A stretch of DNA of 63,218 nt, from positions 1-63,218 of the forward strand of contig JAGAKN010000010.1 of assembly GCA_017625565.1 (NCBI GenBank). Direction: 5' to 3'. A model generated the notes under the pieces. That model saw nothing but the letters and a program-made list of their open reading frames with translations, made no database searches and had not been told where the DNA came from. Every line of letters begins with the position of its first letter. Positions within the stretch are counted from its first letter, which is position 1. This DNA comes from Clostridia bacterium. Lineage in GTDB: Bacteria > Bacillota > Clostridia > Christensenellales > Borkfalkiaceae. The translations under genes were made by a program, and so were the position numbers. This document shows positions 61,731 to 63,218 of the stretch, piece by piece.

Positions 61731-62055
61731 AACTCGTATCTTTGGATACGAGTTTTTTTGTTTGGCAAACGGTAGAGTAGCGTTTCCCACCAAAACCACA
61801 GGTTGCAGAATCGCGTCTCCCTTGCCAAACTCGTATCTTTGGATACGAGTTTTTTTGTTTGGCAAACGGTAGAGTAGCGTTTCCCACCAAAACCACAGGT
61901 TGCAGAATCGCGTCTCCCCTGCCAAACTCGTATCTTTAGATGCGAGTTTTTTTGTTTGGCAAACGGTAGAGTAGCGTTTCCCACCAAAACCACAGGTTGC
62001 AGAATCGCGTCTCCCCTGCCAAACTCGTATCTTTAGATACGAGTTTTTTTGTTTG
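61726..62055 (+). repeat. 97-bp tandem array of terminator plus truncated tRNA-Trp
   Basis: Units start at 61726, 61823, 61920 and 62017 (period exactly 97; the last is partial and ends near 62055). Each begins TGCCAAACTCGTATC, forms the hairpin AACTCGTATC/GATACGAGTT followed by seven T, then GTTTGGCA. Three units continue with a sequence matching the tRNA-Trp 3' part: CGGTAGAGTAGCG, an altered anticodon arm, GGTTGC, and AATCGCGTCTCCC plus TGCCA. The tRNA-like part lacks the 5' acceptor strand, half the D arm and the T-loop TTC, so it is not a functional tRNA. Confidence 0.88.
61731..61758 (+). terminator. Intrinsic terminator of tRNA-Trp (repeated downstream)
   Basis: The stem AACTCGTATC / GATACGAGTT is followed by TTTTT. 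Copies recur at 61828, 61925 and 62022 as part of the 97-bp array. In the 61925 copy the right arm carries one change, tolerated as a G-T pair. Confidence 0.88.
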
Positions 62056-62217
62056 AAAGAATATTCAAGCAAGTGTAGGTTGCGCGTGACGCTCGATAAA
62101 CTCGCTATTCCGCTACGTTTAAATCCCTGCATTTTCTATTATAAAGCAACTCGTCTATTTATATTGTAAAACTTTTTTAAGAAAAAGTCAATATAAACAC
62201 AATTATAATCAAAAATT

Positions 62218-62247
62218 AAAAGCGCCGTCAAATAAGACAACGCTTTT
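62218..62247 (-). terminator. Terminator of tRNA-Thr
   Basis: On the minus strand, AAAAGCGTTGTC, loop TTATTT, GACGGCGCTTTT (two G-T pairs), then AATTTTTG. Confidence 0.75.
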
Positions 62248-62248
62248 T

Positions 62249-62324
<76 letters not shown>

Positions 62325-62341
62325 AACGTATTTACTATGTA

Positions 62342-62370
62342 ATTATAGTGAAAATTTCCGTAAAAGTCAA
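62342..62370 (-). promoter_or_regulatory. Promoter of tRNA-Thr
   Basis: On the minus strand: TTGACT, a 17-nt spacer, TATAAT, 17 bases before the mature tRNA. Confidence 0.82.
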
Positions 62371-62480
62371 GCCGAATACGGCGTATTTTTGAAAAAGTTA
62401 AAAAAATTGTTTTACGGCGATCTTTATGCAAATATAAATTGCCACACCATTTCGCGCTCGCTATGTCGAAAACAAAAGGG

Positions 62481-62515
62481 AAGGGAAACGGTAAAAACCG
62501 TTTCCCTTCTTTTTA
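62481..62515 (-). terminator. Intrinsic terminator of the right surface-protein gene
   Basis: The stem AAGGGAAACGG / CCGTTTCCCTT has the same sequence as the left-end terminator; the loop is longer and T-rich. On the minus strand the stem is followed by CCCTTTTG. Confidence 0.75.
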
Positions 62516-62565
62516 AGCAAATATTGCTTATTCTTTTACGTTAACACAGTTTGTTTGCACGAAAA

Positions 62566-63218
62566 TTATTTCGTTTGCGTACCATTCATATCCGTGAACG
62601 TAGCGTTCGAATACGTAATCTTAGCACCTGCTTGCGCAAAATCTTTTGCAAGATCTAAAGTACCAGCATACGTAATCGTGGTGTTCGTGAAAGAACCCAT
62701 ATAATACCACATTTCGCCGGTTACGGACATTGCCGTTGCTTTCATGTCCTCTCTGCAACCGATGTCGAAAGAGCAACCTACAAAGCTATAACCGTAGCCA
62801 CCACCTGCATCGCAAGAACCTAAAAGGTTCTTACAGTTCTTCCAGTTGTCAGCCGACAAAGTCGTGGTCATATTTACGTTGATTACGTCCAAATTCTTAG
62901 CGAAATATGCAATCAAACCAGTTTGAAACAAGGTCGTCCCAGATTTAACGACATTGTTCGTAGACGTGAAGTTTGCAAACGTGATATCTCTCAACGTGAC
63001 GTTGGCAACATTCATGAAGATACCGCGGGTCATCGTCATATTCGTCACCGTATTGCCAAGCCCGTCGATAACGCCCACATTCTTTTCATTCCATATCGCT
63101 TGGATTACCGTATCCTCGCAGGTAATGTCGTTTGCGATAACCGCATACTTACTGTTAGTGAATACCGTATTGTTTTCCCAGAATGCCTTGAGTTCTGCAA
63201 AGTTCGTCATAACAACGT
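62566..63218 (-). CDS. Surface repeat protein, C-terminal fragment (5' end off the window)
   Basis: An inverted homologue of the fragment at the left end. The frame is open to the window edge, so the first ATG is internal. The first 140 or so bases of coding sequence are identical to the left copy, and substitutions then accumulate toward the C terminus (for example TGLIAYF for TGLIAYY, and a rearranged patch after SADNW). As on the left, it is rich in Asn and Thr with beta-strand periodicity (NVTLRDITFANFTS). No catalytic motif is seen. Function and surface location are inferred. Confidence 0.6.
   Translation of the reverse strand, partial: VVMTNFAELKAFWENNTVFTNSKYAVIANDITCEDTVIQAIWNEKNVGVIDGLGNTVTNMTMTRGIFMNVANVTLRDITFANFTSTNNVVKSGTTLFQTGLIAYFAKNLDVINVNMTTTLSADNWKNCKNLLGSCDAGGGYGYSFVGCSFDIGCREDMKATAMSVTGEMWYYMGSFTNTTITYAGTLDLAKDFAQAGAKITYSNATFTDMNGTQTK

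Noticed and set aside
61726..62055. CRISPR array
   Set aside because: The whole 97-bp unit is conserved with no unique spacers, no cas genes are nearby, and the repeat derives from tRNA-Trp plus a terminator.
61593..62132. Minus-strand frame of 179 codons with repeated KIRVWQGRRDS-like segments
   Set aside because: It is antisense to tRNA-Trp and its 97-bp array. The internal repeats come from the tandem DNA units, and the tail is the familiar false protein read from the complement of tRNA genes.

Overview
This 63,218-base window looks like one contig from an endospore-forming, strictly fermentative Clostridia-type Firmicute of moderate-to-low GC. The evidence is: a complete spoIIIA operon (AA to AH) with spoIVB, gerW and the DUF2953 gene; a Bacillus/Clostridium-like gene order (Asp23, nusB, folD, ispA, dxs, tlyA, argR, recN, spoIVB); the IspH-S1 fusion typical of Clostridia; a trimeric NADH/ferredoxin [FeFe]-hydrogenase; and a biotin-dependent Na+-pumping decarboxylase. 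The genus cannot be told from the sequence alone. Both ends stop at the same point inside two homologous, oppositely oriented surface-protein genes, so the window is probably bounded by a multicopy gene family that breaks assembly.

Left part (0 to 26 kb). After the first surface-protein fragment, hydCBA runs leftward, divergent from a metallophosphoesterase plus amidohydrolase pair. Then, on the plus strand, come rdgB, a YfcE-type phosphodiesterase, polA and coaE; a glycogen operon glgB-glgC-glgD-glgA-glgP; a GH13 alpha-glucan hydrolase; a tyrosine recombinase, hflX and lexA. A small eight-cysteine protein is transcribed divergently from lexA. Convergent transcription at about 25.97 kb separates this half from the next.

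Middle part (26 to 54.9 kb, all minus strand). It holds an rRNA pseudouridine synthase, a D,D-carboxypeptidase, gerW/DUF2953, scpB/scpA, an M50 protease, lysA and a second D,D-carboxypeptidase. Next are spoIVB, recN, argR, nadK, tlyA, dxs, ispA, folD, nusB and an Asp23 protein, followed upstream by spoIIIAH to spoIIIAA and htpG. The last block is ispH-S1, plsC, an aroH-cmk fusion and an HI0933-type flavoprotein. Relative to Bacillus subtilis, accBC, xseAB and spo0A are missing from this neighbourhood and nadK is added.

Right part (54.9 kb to end). A five-gene minus-strand operon encodes a biotin/Na+ decarboxylase with two different carboxyltransferases, an acyl-CoA type and a pyruvate/oxaloacetate type, plus gamma, biotin carrier and beta-pump subunits. 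A TVP38/DedA membrane protein, RNase HI, tRNA-Trp and tRNA-Thr follow, and the window ends in the second surface-protein fragment.

The physiology suggested is fermentation of carbohydrate stored as glycogen, NADH and ferredoxin reoxidation through H2 evolution, and recovery of decarboxylation energy as a sodium gradient. The least conventional content is non-coding: (i) a 35-nt palindromic element present once between genes and twice in tandem, in frame, inside the HI0933-like gene; (ii) a 21-bp direct-repeat element, GTTTCAC-N7-GTTTCAC, around coaE and between the flavoprotein and oadA; (iii) a 97-bp tandem array of truncated tRNA-Trp plus terminator units directly behind tRNA-Trp; and (iv) several genes whose promoters place the transcript start at or within a few bases of the start codon. 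No CRISPR array, prophage or complete insertion sequence was seen.
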